Shown one piece after another: positions 56,601 to 64,000 of a stretch of DNA of 64,000 bases (the first letter of the stretch is position 1; every line of letters begins with the position of its first letter). The position numbers were made by a program, and so were the translations under genes. Origin of the DNA: Aromatoleum toluvorans. GTDB taxonomy: Bacteria; Pseudomonadota; Gammaproteobacteria; Burkholderiales; Rhodocyclaceae. The stretch lies in the NCBI RefSeq assembly GCF_012910905.1, contig NZ_WTVN01000023.1:1-64000 (forward strand), written 5' to 3'. The notes beneath the pieces are model-generated. The model saw only the letters and a program-made list of their open reading frames with translations. It was not told the DNA's origin and made no database searches.

Positions 56601-56816
56601 GGCGTGCAGTTTCTCGACAAGGTGCGGGGGCTCTATCCGCAGACCACCCGCATGATCCTGTCGGGTTATGCCGATGTTGCCATGATCACCAGCGCGATCA
56701 ATCGCGGGGCGATTTTCCGCTTTCTGCACAAGCCGTGGGACGACCGCGAACTGCTGGAGGCGGTGCGCGACGCGTTCGAGTATTTCGAGCTGCAGGTGCT
56801 TGCAGCGGCGGCCTGA
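53625..56816 (+). CDS. Membrane-anchored dCache-GGDEF(degenerate)-EAL-receiver protein
   Basis: A 1063-residue protein. Two helices (LLLLVLAAVLPAIAIIVDM; LLLVAAAAGLLLLFGWMAA) enclose a Cache-like periplasmic domain (CSAKPYGDRVNVADRAYF). HAMP and PAS follow. The GGDEF site is altered to TGDEF at 575-579 and the following GD motif is lost (GRRAADAAL), so cyclase activity is doubtful. The EAL domain is complete: EAL at 703-705, DDFGTGYSSLSALKHF and KIDRAFI. A C-terminal receiver has D985 (VVISDFRMPGMDG) and AINRGAIFRFLHKPWDDREL. A terminal receiver after EAL is unusual. It is most likely a phosphodiesterase controlled by phosphorylation, and lies just before the Wsp-like operon. Confidence 0.92.
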   Translation: MNFRWLARMHVRLLLLVLAAVLPAIAIIVDMGAEQRRGAMAASERLALSTARQLATRQRDMISYVHEALQGLADAPEIRGLHSTRDCSRWLARVATLGKVYSGLFVVDRGGEVLCSAKPYGDRVNVADRAYFRRALERRDFAIGDFNISRMSGKPIVAFAHPVFDERNEISAVVALAAEPPAFGALLRELLLPDDSVVTVVDSQGVILARLPDPDALVGRTIPELTEFKAATVDASEVVTEAQWLDRVPRLTAIVPVLSTYGDLYVRVGIPTAMAQANAAAVARHNLLLVAAAAGLLLLFGWMAAQRLVLRRVRDLADTARRIGAGDLQARCTLPPDGGELGELARAQNDMAERIEHAMTRLQMAAEEIRLRNRAIDASRNGLVIYRYAPPVGIVSANPALLALLAITPAELAAADLAALGQRGFDAGGWEQLEALLVARREGEVGLRLTRAAEDVVWLDAGVTLVASAGGEADHAVVEFRDVTERHRYEEQLAHQANYDTLTGLPNRNLLVDRLQQMLSPAPRDGGCFVLWLDVDRFKVVNDSVGRRAADAALVDVARRLADAAPECTTVARVTGDEFVLIADELSGLQAVVSLANRLLEAVRQPLVVGGEVQRFTASIGVAERGAAGQGADALLHNARVAMNRAKEMGRDTFCFYDANMNARAAPRLRLELALRRAIERQELHLVYQPKVDLLTGEVIGCEALCRWHHAELGLVPPAEFIPVAEDSGLILRIGRWVLETACAQMRAWIDAGITCPRMAVNVAPLQFLRDDLVAEVSALLSRHRLDAGVLMLEITESTLMRDPGRAVAVMKGLKAIGVRLAIDDFGTGYSSLSALKHFPIDYLKIDRAFISDLTTNASDAAIAVSIIALARSLNLRVIAEGVESEGQLLYLRGRGCDEMQGYHFSPPIAPEAFADMLSGGRGLALPVQKDLPARTLLLVDDEPSIQSAVRRILRREGYTLLFAGSAAEALELLARHAVGVVISDFRMPGMDGVQFLDKVRGLYPQTTRMILSGYADVAMITSAINRGAIFRFLHKPWDDRELLEAVRDAFEYFELQVLAAAA

Positions 56817-56899
56817 GGCCTGGCCGGGGGAAAATCCCCGTGGGCTTGGCAAGCTGCTGTTAAAATTCCTCTGTCCTGATCTGTGAGGATCCATCCGTA

Positions 56900-58363
56900 A
56901 TGTACGGGCACGATGCTGGCAACCTCGATGGGGCCGCCGCGACGGTCCTGGGGGTGGCGTTACCCGGGGCCGCGGAGGCCGATCCGTGCCGGCGCATCTT
57001 CGATACGATCGGCCTGCGCCGGCGCGCGGGCGACGAGGCGCGGCTGAGCGGCTGGCTGCAGCCGCGGCTGCACGCGCTGCGCCTGCCCTCCGTCGCTGCC
57101 TATGCGGACCTGATCGCCGCGGGGGGCGAGCCGGGCCGGCACGAGCGTGAACGGCTGATGGAGCACTTCTCCACCGGTGAAACCTATTTCTTCCGCGACC
57201 AGGGCCTGTTCGGGCTGCTTGCGGCCCGCATCCTGCCCGAACTCGTCGCACGTCGTTCGGCGCAGCGCACGCTGCGGCTGTGGAGCGCGGGCTGCGCGAG
57301 CGGGGAAGAGGCCTATACGCTGGCGATGCTGATCGACGAGATGGCGCCGGAGCTTGTGGGCTGGGACGTGCGCATCGCCGGAACCGACATCAACGGCGAC
57401 GCCATCGCCCGTGCACGGCGCGGAGCCTATGGCCAATGGTCCTTCCGCACCCTCGACGAGGCGCGCAAGGCGCGGTATTTCCGCAAGAGCGGTCGCGAAT
57501 GGCAGATCGACGCGCGCCTGCAGGTGATGGTCGATTTCGAGCGACGCGACCTGTTGCAGGACGACGCCGGCGAGGCCGGCGGATTTGACCTGATCCTGTG
57601 CCGGAACGTGTTCATCTACCTGACTGCGCCTGCAGTGACGAGCATCGCGGAAAAACTGGCGGCGGCCTTGTCGGAGGGCGGCTATTTCGTTCCGGGGCAC
57701 GGCGAGCTGCTGGGCTGTGTCCCGCCCGGGCTGGAGGCCCTCGCCTACCCCGACGCGACCGCGTATCGCAGGGCGGCGGCGCCCGCGCGGCCGCTGCCGC
57801 CCCGGCCGCCATCGGTGCCATCCTCCGCACCTACCGGCTTGCCACGGACGCTGCCGGGGGCGAGCCTGGGCGGCAAGCGCTCTTCCCGGCAGCACAAAAT
57901 CGAGCCCAGACCCAAACTCGAGGCGGCGCCGGCGGCCGGGGCGGACGAGATGCTTGCGCAGGCCTGGCGTGCCGCCGACCGCGGTGCGGCGCAGACGGCG
58001 CGGGCCGCCTGCGAGCAAGTGCTTGCCGTTTCACCCCTCGATCCGCGCCCGTATTTCCTGCTCGCGAAACTGGCCGAGGAGCGGCGCGCGATCGACGAGG
58101 CGCAGACGCTGCTGCGCAAGGTGCTCTACCTCGATCCGGGTTTCGTCGCCGCACATCTCGAACTGGCCGATCTGTGCACACGCTCGGGCGACGTCCGGCG
58201 CGCCCGGCAGTTGCGTACGCAGGCGCTGCGCGAACTGGAGAAGATGCCGTCGGACGTCCCCCTGCCCGTGCCGCCGCATGCCACCGCCGGCAGCCTGCTG
58301 CGCGGGCTCAGGGCCGCGGCGGGCGACGCGCCGGGTGGGCCGGAGGAGGCGCCGGATGGCTAG
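56900..58363 (+). CDS. CheR methyltransferase with C-terminal TPR (WspC-like)
   Basis: A 487-residue protein. The CheR domain (about 30-290) has STGETYFFRD at 91-100, the SAM site SAGCASGEEAYT at 129-140, FDLILCRNVFIYL and GYFVPGHGELL. A Pro-rich linker follows, then a TPR-like region (about 355-450: YFLLAKLAEERRAIDEAQTLL). CheR with C-terminal TPR is the arrangement of WspC, which methylates the receptor of the surface-sensing Wsp system. It overlaps the tandem CheW gene. Likely role: adaptation methylation of the MCP encoded two genes later. Confidence 0.9.
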   Translation: MYGHDAGNLDGAAATVLGVALPGAAEADPCRRIFDTIGLRRRAGDEARLSGWLQPRLHALRLPSVAAYADLIAAGGEPGRHERERLMEHFSTGETYFFRDQGLFGLLAARILPELVARRSAQRTLRLWSAGCASGEEAYTLAMLIDEMAPELVGWDVRIAGTDINGDAIARARRGAYGQWSFRTLDEARKARYFRKSGREWQIDARLQVMVDFERRDLLQDDAGEAGGFDLILCRNVFIYLTAPAVTSIAEKLAAALSEGGYFVPGHGELLGCVPPGLEALAYPDATAYRRAAAPARPLPPRPPSVPSSAPTGLPRTLPGASLGGKRSSRQHKIEPRPKLEAAPAAGADEMLAQAWRAADRGAAQTARAACEQVLAVSPLDPRPYFLLAKLAEERRAIDEAQTLLRKVLYLDPGFVAAHLELADLCTRSGDVRRARQLRTQALRELEKMPSDVPLPVPPHATAGSLLRGLRAAAGDAPGGPEEAPDG

Positions 58364-59402
58364 CCTGCATCTCATCTTCTCGCACCGGGGGGTGCGCTAC
58401 GCGCTGGATGCCGCGCTGGTGCAGGAGATCGTGTGGCTGCCCGGGCTGTCTCCGGTGGCCGAGGCGTCGACGCGGGTGATCGGGGCCTTCAACCTGCGTG
58501 GGCACGTGATTCCGGTCATCGACCTGGCCCTGTGTTTCGGGCGGGGGCGGTCGGTTCTGCAGGTCGGCGACGCGGTGGTCGTCCTGGCCGTCGAGGGCGA
58601 GCGTTTCGGGATTCTTGCCGGCGAGGTGCTCGATACGGCGACGATCGCAGCCGACGACGTCGAGGACGTGCACGACCACGACAGCCTGCTGGGCAACGCG
58701 GCGCCGCTGCTGTCCGGCGTCGCCATGAGCGGCGCGGACCTCGCGATGGTGCTCGACGCCCGGGCGTTGCTAGCCGACGCCGCGACGGCGGCGGCGCTGG
58801 AAGCGCCTTCCGCCGACGCTGCGCCGGACGATACGACCTGCGCGGATCCTGCCGCCGGGATCTTGCGCACGCGTGCCGACAGGCTGGCCCTTCCGCCGGA
58901 CGCGCCGGACGCTGCCGGCAGTGCGCCGTTCGTGCTGGTCGGCCTCGATGGCGGGCTCTTCGGCATTCCGGCGGGGGTGGTGCGCGAGATCGTGCACCTG
59001 CGCGGCGTCAGGCCGGTGCCATGTTGTCCGGCGCACATTCTCGGCAGCATGAATCTGCGGAGCGAAATCCTGACCGTGGTCGACCTGCGTCCGGCTCTCG
59101 GTCTGCCTGCGCGGCAGCCGCTCGCGGCCGTCGTCGTCGTCCGGGGCGGCGATCTCGTGGTCGGGCTTGCCGTCAGCGAGGTGCATGATGTCGTCGCGGC
59201 AGGCGCGCACGAGGCGGCGCCTGCGCAGGGCGAATACGACCTGCCGTTTTGCCGCGGCCCCATGCGGGCGGACGGACTGATTTTCAGCATGATCGATATC
59301 GAGGCCATGCTTGCGTCGCGCGTGCTTCACGTCGCCGACGAGCCTGGCCGGGACAGACCGGAGCCCCGCAATGCGGCTCCAGAAGCAGGGGAGGAACAAT
59401 GA
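58356..59402 (+). CDS. Tandem CheW-domain coupling protein
   Basis: A 348-residue protein with two CheW domains. The first (about 3-140) has [13 protein letters not shown] and [18 protein letters not shown]. The second (about 190-320) has [40 protein letters not shown], and ends [10 protein letters not shown]. In Wsp operons two separate CheW proteins (WspB and WspD) do this work, so a fusion is a simple explanation for one gene here. An Ala/Asp-rich linker joins the domains. It overlaps CheR by 8 bases and the MCP start by 4 (ATGA). It should couple receptor and CheA. Confidence 0.88.
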   Translation: MASLHLIFSHRGVRYALDAALVQEIVWLPGLSPVAEASTRVIGAFNLRGHVIPVIDLALCFGRGRSVLQVGDAVVVLAVEGERFGILAGEVLDTATIAADDVEDVHDHDSLLGNAAPLLSGVAMSGADLAMVLDARALLADAATAAALEAPSADAAPDDTTCADPAAGILRTRADRLALPPDAPDAAGSAPFVLVGLDGGLFGIPAGVVREIVHLRGVRPVPCCPAHILGSMNLRSEILTVVDLRPALGLPARQPLAAVVVVRGGDLVVGLAVSEVHDVVAAGAHEAAPAQGEYDLPFCRGPMRADGLIFSMIDIEAMLASRVLHVADEPGRDRPEPRNAAPEAGEEQ

Positions 59403-60850
59403 TCGGAACACTGAATCTGCGCCAACGCATCCTGGCGGGCTACATGGTGCCGCTGCTGCTGTTGATCGGCGTCGCGGTTGCCGTCTACCTGCAGACGCAG
59501 CGCCTGCAGGACCTGTCGGCGGACGCGATCGAGGCGGGGCGTGCGGTCACCGCCGCGAAGGAGGCCCATGTCGGGATCGCGCAATACCAGCGCGACATGC
59601 GCGGCTATCTGATCGGCCATGACCGCGACCTGCTCGAGTCCGCGACGAAGAACATCGGCCGCGCCAACGAGAACCTCGAAGCGCTGGCGTCGCTTGTCAG
59701 GGACGAGGAGCCGCGGGCCTTGCTGCCCGAGTTGCGGAAGATCGTCGATGAGGTCGTGCGCGTCGGCGACAGGTATCGCGAGCTGGGCGAGGCCGGCAGC
59801 GGCGCGAAGGCGCTGCAGTACTACCGCCAGGTCAATTTCACCGATCTGGGTACCCAGGTCGATGTCCTGATCGACCGCATCGAGGACTACGAGCTGCGGA
59901 TACTGGCGCAGCGCGACGGCGAACGGGCGCGTGCCGCGAACAACCTGGTCTCTCTCACGCTGGGGGCGACCCTGGCCGCGATCGTGCTGGCGATCGGCAT
60001 CGGCCGCACGCTGGCGGCGCGCAGCACGCGCACGATCAGCGAATCCGTGGCGCAGGTGAGCTCCGCGTCGACCGAGATGGCGGCGACCGTGGACGAGCAC
60101 GAACGCACGGTCACGCAGCAGGTGGCGGCGGTCAGCGAGGTGTCGGCGACGGTGGAAGAGCTGGGGATGTCGGCCCGCCAGTCCGCGGGGCAGGCCGAAG
60201 CGTCGGCGGCGGCGGCGCTGCAGGCGCTGGAACTGGCGCGCCACGGCACGCACGCGGCAGACGAGGCGGCGCAATCCACGGCAGCGATGAAGGAGAAGAT
60301 CGACTCGCTGGCGCACCGCATCCTCAGCCTGTCGGAACAGGCCGGACAGATCGGCGGCATCGCCAAGCTGGTCGGGGAACTCGCCAGCGAGACCAACATG
60401 CTGGCGCTCAACGCGGCGGTCGAGGCGGCGCGCGCCGGCGAGCAGGGCAAGGGCTTCGCCGTGGTCGCCAGCGAGATCCGCAAGCTCGCGGTGCAGAGCA
60501 AGAAATCCGCCGAGCGGGCCGACGCGCTGGTCAGCGAGATCCAGCATGCGACCAACGGCGCGGTGATGGTGACCGAAGACGGGTCGCGCAGCGCCGACGA
60601 GGTGATGGCGGCGGCGAGCCGCGTCACCGAGGCTTTCGATGCGATCACCGGTGCGGCCAACAACGTGTCCGAGAACGCGCAGCAGGTGATGCTCAACAGC
60701 AAGCAGCAGGCGGCGGCGCTGAGCCAGGTCACCGACGCGATGCAGAGCCTTGCCGCCGGTTCGCGCCAGATGGCGGCGGGAACCGAGCAGACGAAGGCCG
60801 GCATCGAGAACCTGAAGCAGGTCGCGCACGGGCTGAAGGCGATGGTGTGA
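59399..60850 (+). CDS. Methyl-accepting chemotaxis protein (WspA-like)
   Basis: A 483-residue receptor. Helices at about 10-30 and 181-203 enclose a four-helix-bundle periplasmic sensor. The signalling tip is intact ([20 protein letters not shown] from E331, then [16 protein letters not shown]). No typical HAMP domain is seen between the second helix and the methylation bundle, and the C-terminus ([11 protein letters not shown]) lacks the CheR-tethering pentapeptide. Without that tether, the TPR of the adjacent CheR may recruit it. The sensor has no recognisable ligand site, as in WspA, which responds to surface contact. Confidence 0.92.
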   Translation: MIGTLNLRQRILAGYMVPLLLLIGVAVAVYLQTQRLQDLSADAIEAGRAVTAAKEAHVGIAQYQRDMRGYLIGHDRDLLESATKNIGRANENLEALASLVRDEEPRALLPELRKIVDEVVRVGDRYRELGEAGSGAKALQYYRQVNFTDLGTQVDVLIDRIEDYELRILAQRDGERARAANNLVSLTLGATLAAIVLAIGIGRTLAARSTRTISESVAQVSSASTEMAATVDEHERTVTQQVAAVSEVSATVEELGMSARQSAGQAEASAAAALQALELARHGTHAADEAAQSTAAMKEKIDSLAHRILSLSEQAGQIGGIAKLVGELASETNMLALNAAVEAARAGEQGKGFAVVASEIRKLAVQSKKSAERADALVSEIQHATNGAVMVTEDGSRSADEVMAAASRVTEAFDAITGAANNVSENAQQVMLNSKQQAAALSQVTDAMQSLAAGSRQMAAGTEQTKAGIENLKQVAHGLKAMV

Positions 60851-60878
60851 CGGTGACGACGACGCGGAGCGCCGCGCG

Positions 60879-62981
60879 ATGATCGCGGACGAACATCTGC
60901 AGGATCTGTTCCGCCAGGAGAGCGGCGACTACCTGCAGCGCCTCGACGACGGCCTGCTGCGGCTGGAGCGCGACGCCGGCGAGGACGCGGCCGTCGAGGC
61001 GCTGTTCCGCGACGCCCACAGCCTCAAGGGCGCCGCGCACATGCTCGGCCTGCACGCCGTGGAGCTGCTCGCGCACAGCCTCGAAGACATGCTCAACGCC
61101 GCGCGCCGCGACGTCGAGGCGCGCGGGCGCGAACACGTGGAGGAAATGCTGCGCCAGCTGGGCGACATCCGCGCCGCGGTGGACGAGGCGCTGGCGGGCC
61201 CGGCCGCGACGCCCGGGCCGCACGCGGCGGCAGCGGCACCGGCGTCGCCCCGCCCAGCCGCGCCGTCATCCTCCGCGCCGCCCGCGCTCGACGCGGTGCG
61301 CGTGGACGCCCGCCGGCTCGACACCCTGCTCAATGCATCGGGCGAGCTCGCGACCGGATGCGCCCGCCTCGTGCGCCGCCTGGCCGACGTCGACGCGATC
61401 GTCGAGCGCTGCGAGGAGCTGCGGCGCGGGCTCGCGAACGGGCCGGCTGCCGCCGCGCCGGGCGCGCTCGCGCTGCTCGAGCGGCTGGCGCCGGTCGAGG
61501 CCATGCTGGCGCGCCTGCGGACCGCCATGGACGACGACCACGCGCAGCTGCAGCGGGTCAGTGGCGAACTCGGCGACGGCGTGCGGGCGATCCGCCTGCT
61601 GCCGCTGGCGAACATCTTCCGCCAGTTTCCACGCATGGTGCAGGAACTCGCGCGGGCCCAGGGCAAGCCGGTCGAACTGGTGATCGAGGGCGAGGACGTC
61701 GGCGCGGACCGCCGCATCCTGGAGGAGATCCGCGATCCGCTGATGCACCTGCTGCGCAACGCCATCGACCACGGCATCGAGCCGGCGGACGAGCGCGCGC
61801 GGGCAGGCAAGCCGGCCACGGGCCGTATCGGGCTGCGCGCGCGGCGGACCGAAAGCGCCCTCGAGATCGTCGTGGACGACGACGGGCGCGGCCTCGACGA
61901 GGCGGCGATCCGTGCGGCCGCGCTGGAACTTGGGCTGGAAAGCGCGGCAACCCTCGCCGCGATGGCGCCGGCGCAGCAGCGGGCGCTGGTGCTGCGCGCC
62001 GGCCTGACGACGGCGCGCGAGGTGAGCGACGTCTCCGGGCGCGGCATCGGGCTGGATGTCGTGCGCGAAGCGGTCGAGCGTCTGAAGGGCGCGCTCGCGC
62101 TCGACTCCGCCCCCGGGCGCGGCCTGGCGCTCACCCTGCGCCTGCCGGTGACGCTGGTGACGGCGCGCATCCTGATCGTCGAGGCCGATCGCTGTCCCTA
62201 CGGGCTTCCCGTCGAGCAGGTGCGCGGATCGCGCCGGCTGGCCGCGGGGGACATCCTGCAGCTCGACGGGCGCGACGCCATCCTGTTCGACGACCGGCCG
62301 GTGCCGCTGGCGGGACTCGCCGAGCTGCTGGGGCTGCCCGCGCCGGCGGCGGGCGCGGAAGGGGGCGCGGGCGCTCGCCTGGCGGTGATCCTCGAGACCG
62401 CGGCGGGGTGCTTCGCGGTCACGGTGGAAGCGCTGGTCGACGAGCAGGAAGTCGTGCTCAAGGCGCCCGGCAGCCTGCTCGAGCGGGTACGCAACGTGGC
62501 GGGCGCGAGCATCCTCGACAGCGGGGAGATCTGCATCGTGCTCGATCCGGCCGACCTGTTCGCGTCGCTGCGGCGGCGCGCCGCGCCCGCCGCCGGGCCC
62601 GCACCGGCCGCACAGCGGCGCAACCGGGTGCTGCTGGCCGAGGACAGCATCACCACGCGCACGCAGGAAAGCCGCATCCTCGAAGCGGCGGGCTACGAGG
62701 TCGTCACCGCGGTCGATGGCCTCGATGCGCTGCGCAAGCTCGCGCGCGGCGAGTTCGACGCGGTGGTCACCGACGTCAACATGCCCAAGCTCGACGGCCT
62801 CGAGCTGGCCCGGCGCATCCGCCGCGAGGTCCGCCACGCCCACCTGCCGGTGATCCTCGTGACGTCGCTGGCGTCGGACGAGGATCGCATGCGCGGGCTG
62901 GAGGCCGGCGCGAACGCCTACATCACGAAGCCCGGTTTCGACCAGAAGGAGCTCATCGAATGCCTCGAGCGCCTGATCTGA
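60879..62981 (+). CDS. CheA hybrid kinase with C-terminal receiver (WspE-like)
   Basis: A 700-residue protein. The Hpt domain has H47 (LFRDAHSLKGAAHMLG). The dimerisation and ATPase core show LMHLLRNAIDHGIEPAD, VDDDGRGLDE and SGRGIGLDVVREAVERL. A CheW-like domain follows (about 420-560). A C-terminal receiver has D632 (VVTDVNMPKLDG). No P2 domain is evident. CheA with a fused receiver is the WspE arrangement. It starts 28 bases after the MCP. The receiver could act as phosphate sink, or pass phosphate on to a diguanylate cyclase beyond the right edge. Confidence 0.93.
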   Translation: MIADEHLQDLFRQESGDYLQRLDDGLLRLERDAGEDAAVEALFRDAHSLKGAAHMLGLHAVELLAHSLEDMLNAARRDVEARGREHVEEMLRQLGDIRAAVDEALAGPAATPGPHAAAAAPASPRPAAPSSSAPPALDAVRVDARRLDTLLNASGELATGCARLVRRLADVDAIVERCEELRRGLANGPAAAAPGALALLERLAPVEAMLARLRTAMDDDHAQLQRVSGELGDGVRAIRLLPLANIFRQFPRMVQELARAQGKPVELVIEGEDVGADRRILEEIRDPLMHLLRNAIDHGIEPADERARAGKPATGRIGLRARRTESALEIVVDDDGRGLDEAAIRAAALELGLESAATLAAMAPAQQRALVLRAGLTTAREVSDVSGRGIGLDVVREAVERLKGALALDSAPGRGLALTLRLPVTLVTARILIVEADRCPYGLPVEQVRGSRRLAAGDILQLDGRDAILFDDRPVPLAGLAELLGLPAPAAGAEGGAGARLAVILETAAGCFAVTVEALVDEQEVVLKAPGSLLERVRNVAGASILDSGEICIVLDPADLFASLRRRAAPAAGPAPAAQRRNRVLLAEDSITTRTQESRILEAAGYEVVTAVDGLDALRKLARGEFDAVVTDVNMPKLDGLELARRIRREVRHAHLPVILVTSLASDEDRMRGLEAGANAYITKPGFDQKELIECLERLI

Positions 62982-63003
62982 GGCCCGCACGGAGGCCCCG
63001 CCG

Positions 63004-64000
63004 ATGAAAGGCGCTGCGGGACGGCGGCCGATCCGCGTGCTGCTGGTCGACGATTCGCCGCTGGCACTGGAGGTCGTGCGCCGCATGCTCGATCGCGAGC
63101 CGGCGATCGGCGTGTGCGGCACCGCGCGCGACGGCGCCGAGGCGCTGGCGCTGATTCCGCGGCTCATGCCCGACGTCGTGTGCACCGACCTGCACATGCC
63201 GGGGATGGGCGGGCTCGAGTTTACGCGCGAAGTGATGGCGCTGCATCCCGTGCCCATTCTCGTGCTCAGCATCGCGGTGCAGCGCGAGCACACCGACACG
63301 ATCTTCGAGATGCTCGAAGCCGGCGCGGTCGACATCGTCGCCAAGCCGCGCGGCGGGCTGAGCGAAGCGTCCGCGGAGCTCGCCGCCGAGCTGGTGGCCA
63401 AGGTCAAGGTGGCGGCCGGCGTCGTCGCGCTGCGCCGCCGTCGCCACCGCGCCGCGCCCGCGCCCGCTGCGCCGCCAGCCGGTGGCGCGGAACGCTCCGG
63501 CCTGCGGCCGCGCATCGTCGGCATCGCCGCCTCCACCGGCGGGCCGCAGGCCTTCGAGACGGTCCTGCGCCAGCTGCCGCGCGATTTCCCGCTGCCCGTG
63601 CTGTGCATCCAGCACATCGCCGAGGGTTTCATGGAAGGGCTGGTGCAGTGGCTGGCCCGCTCGGCGCCGGTCGCGGTGCGTCTCGCCCAGGACGGCAGCC
63701 TGCCCCTGCCGGCGACGGCGTACTTCGCGCCCGACGGCATGCACCTCGAGCTCGACGCGCACGGACGCCTGCGCTGCTCGCCGGAACTGCGCGGCCAGCT
63801 GCACCGCCCGTCGGCCGATCTCGCCCTCGCATCGCTCGCGCGCGTGCATGGGCCGGACGCCATCGGCGTGGTGCTGACCGGGATGGGACGCGACGGCGCG
63901 GCCGGCCTCGCGGAAATCGCCGCGGCGGGCGGTGCGACGATCGCCCAGGACGAGGAGACCAGCGTGGTCTTCGGCATGCCCGCCGCGGCGATCCGCAACG
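63004..64000 (+). CDS. CheB-type methylesterase (WspF-like), cut by the right edge
   Basis: An open frame from the ATG at 63004 to the window end, 332 codons visible. The receiver has D62 (VVCTDLHMPGMGG). The methylesterase domain has the catalytic triad S177 (GIAASTGGP), H204 (LCIQHIAEGF) and D297 (LTGMGRDGAAG). Only a short C-terminal part should be missing. It follows the CheA-REC gene by 22 bases. It would remove receptor methyl groups and so damp the pathway, as WspF does. The next gene, not visible, would be expected to be a REC-GGDEF protein (WspR) if the operon is Wsp-like. Confidence 0.92.
   Translation, partial: MKGAAGRRPIRVLLVDDSPLALEVVRRMLDREPAIGVCGTARDGAEALALIPRLMPDVVCTDLHMPGMGGLEFTREVMALHPVPILVLSIAVQREHTDTIFEMLEAGAVDIVAKPRGGLSEASAELAAELVAKVKVAAGVVALRRRRHRAAPAPAAPPAGGAERSGLRPRIVGIAASTGGPQAFETVLRQLPRDFPLPVLCIQHIAEGFMEGLVQWLARSAPVAVRLAQDGSLPLPATAYFAPDGMHLELDAHGRLRCSPELRGQLHRPSADLALASLARVHGPDAIGVVLTGMGRDGAAGLAEIAAAGGATIAQDEETSVVFGMPAAAIRN

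Noticed and set aside
1-64000. CRISPR arrays, tRNA or rRNA genes, insertion sequences, prophage
   Set aside because: I looked for short spaced direct repeats, tRNA-like cloverleafs, transposase motifs with terminal repeats, and phage genes, and saw none. The only tandem repeats are inside the coding gene at 42382-43305.

Overview
The window is very GC-rich, densely coded DNA with many 1-4 base gene overlaps. It looks like a chromosome segment of a free-living, respiratory betaproteobacterium. A Rhodocyclales member (Azoarcus/Aromatoleum/Thauera group) is my best guess. The pointers are a general betaproteobacterial-type porin, dadAX with a divergent Lrp regulator, System II cytochrome c maturation proteins, FNR/Anr-type boxes and a very large c-di-GMP and chemosensory gene set. 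The taxonomy is inferred from gene content, not from a marker gene. I saw no rRNA, tRNA, IS element, phage gene or CRISPR array.

Layout. (1) 1-6698, minus strand: a polyprenol-phosphate-type glycosyltransferase and a GT87-like membrane protein run into a MoxR/DUF58/DUF4381/BatA/BatB-TPR operon that continues past the left edge. (2) 6836-9166, plus: a GT2 glycosyltransferase fused to a radical SAM domain, overlapping convergently with the next block. (3) 8915-23088, minus: a multiheme cytochrome region. Two paralogous 11-heme c-type cytochromes flank a B12-type radical SAM enzyme and a LuxE-like acyl-protein synthetase. Downstream lie ResB and CcsA (System II heme ligation), two SUMF1-fold lipobox-free secreted proteins, a TPR protein and a second GT87-like protein. 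Two genes here have FNR-type boxes at the exact class II geometry. (4) 23327-32784: a PAS-GGDEF-hemerythrin oxygen/c-di-GMP protein, a GT9/DegT/radical SAM three-gene operon, a DUF2249 protein with its own FNR-type box, and a large PAS-GGDEF-EAL protein. (5) 32795-42057: dadX/dadA/lrp, an EF-hand protein, a porin, a TerB-like protein, an OpgB-like phosphoglycerol transferase, a DmeF-type metal exporter and a cupin. (6) 42382-43305: an exported low-complexity protein with eight 20-residue LRGDGTVDD repeats followed by about 29 Glu-Arg units.

(7) 43512-64000: a signalling island. The first operon (43512-50574) encodes an HD-GYP response regulator, a stand-alone receiver, an MglA-like GTPase, a soluble histidine kinase, a REC-PilB/GspE fusion ATPase and another soluble kinase. 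It starts near a perfect TATAAT and ends at a strong hairpin. A membrane kinase (minus) and a GGDEF-EAL-REC protein follow. The island ends with a Wsp-like operon: CheR-TPR, tandem CheW, MCP, CheA-REC and CheB (cut by the right edge). Four receiver domains in this island are close relatives of one another (shared AIN...KPW(D/N)D signature), and three kinases share an AAGVAHEINNP H-box, which suggests one locally expanded phosphorelay.

The best candidates for something undescribed are the REC-PilB/MglA-like/kinase operon, the FNR-linked twin 11-heme cytochrome cluster with radical SAM and LuxE-like enzymes, the GT2-radical SAM fusion, and the LRGDGTVDD/ER-repeat protein.
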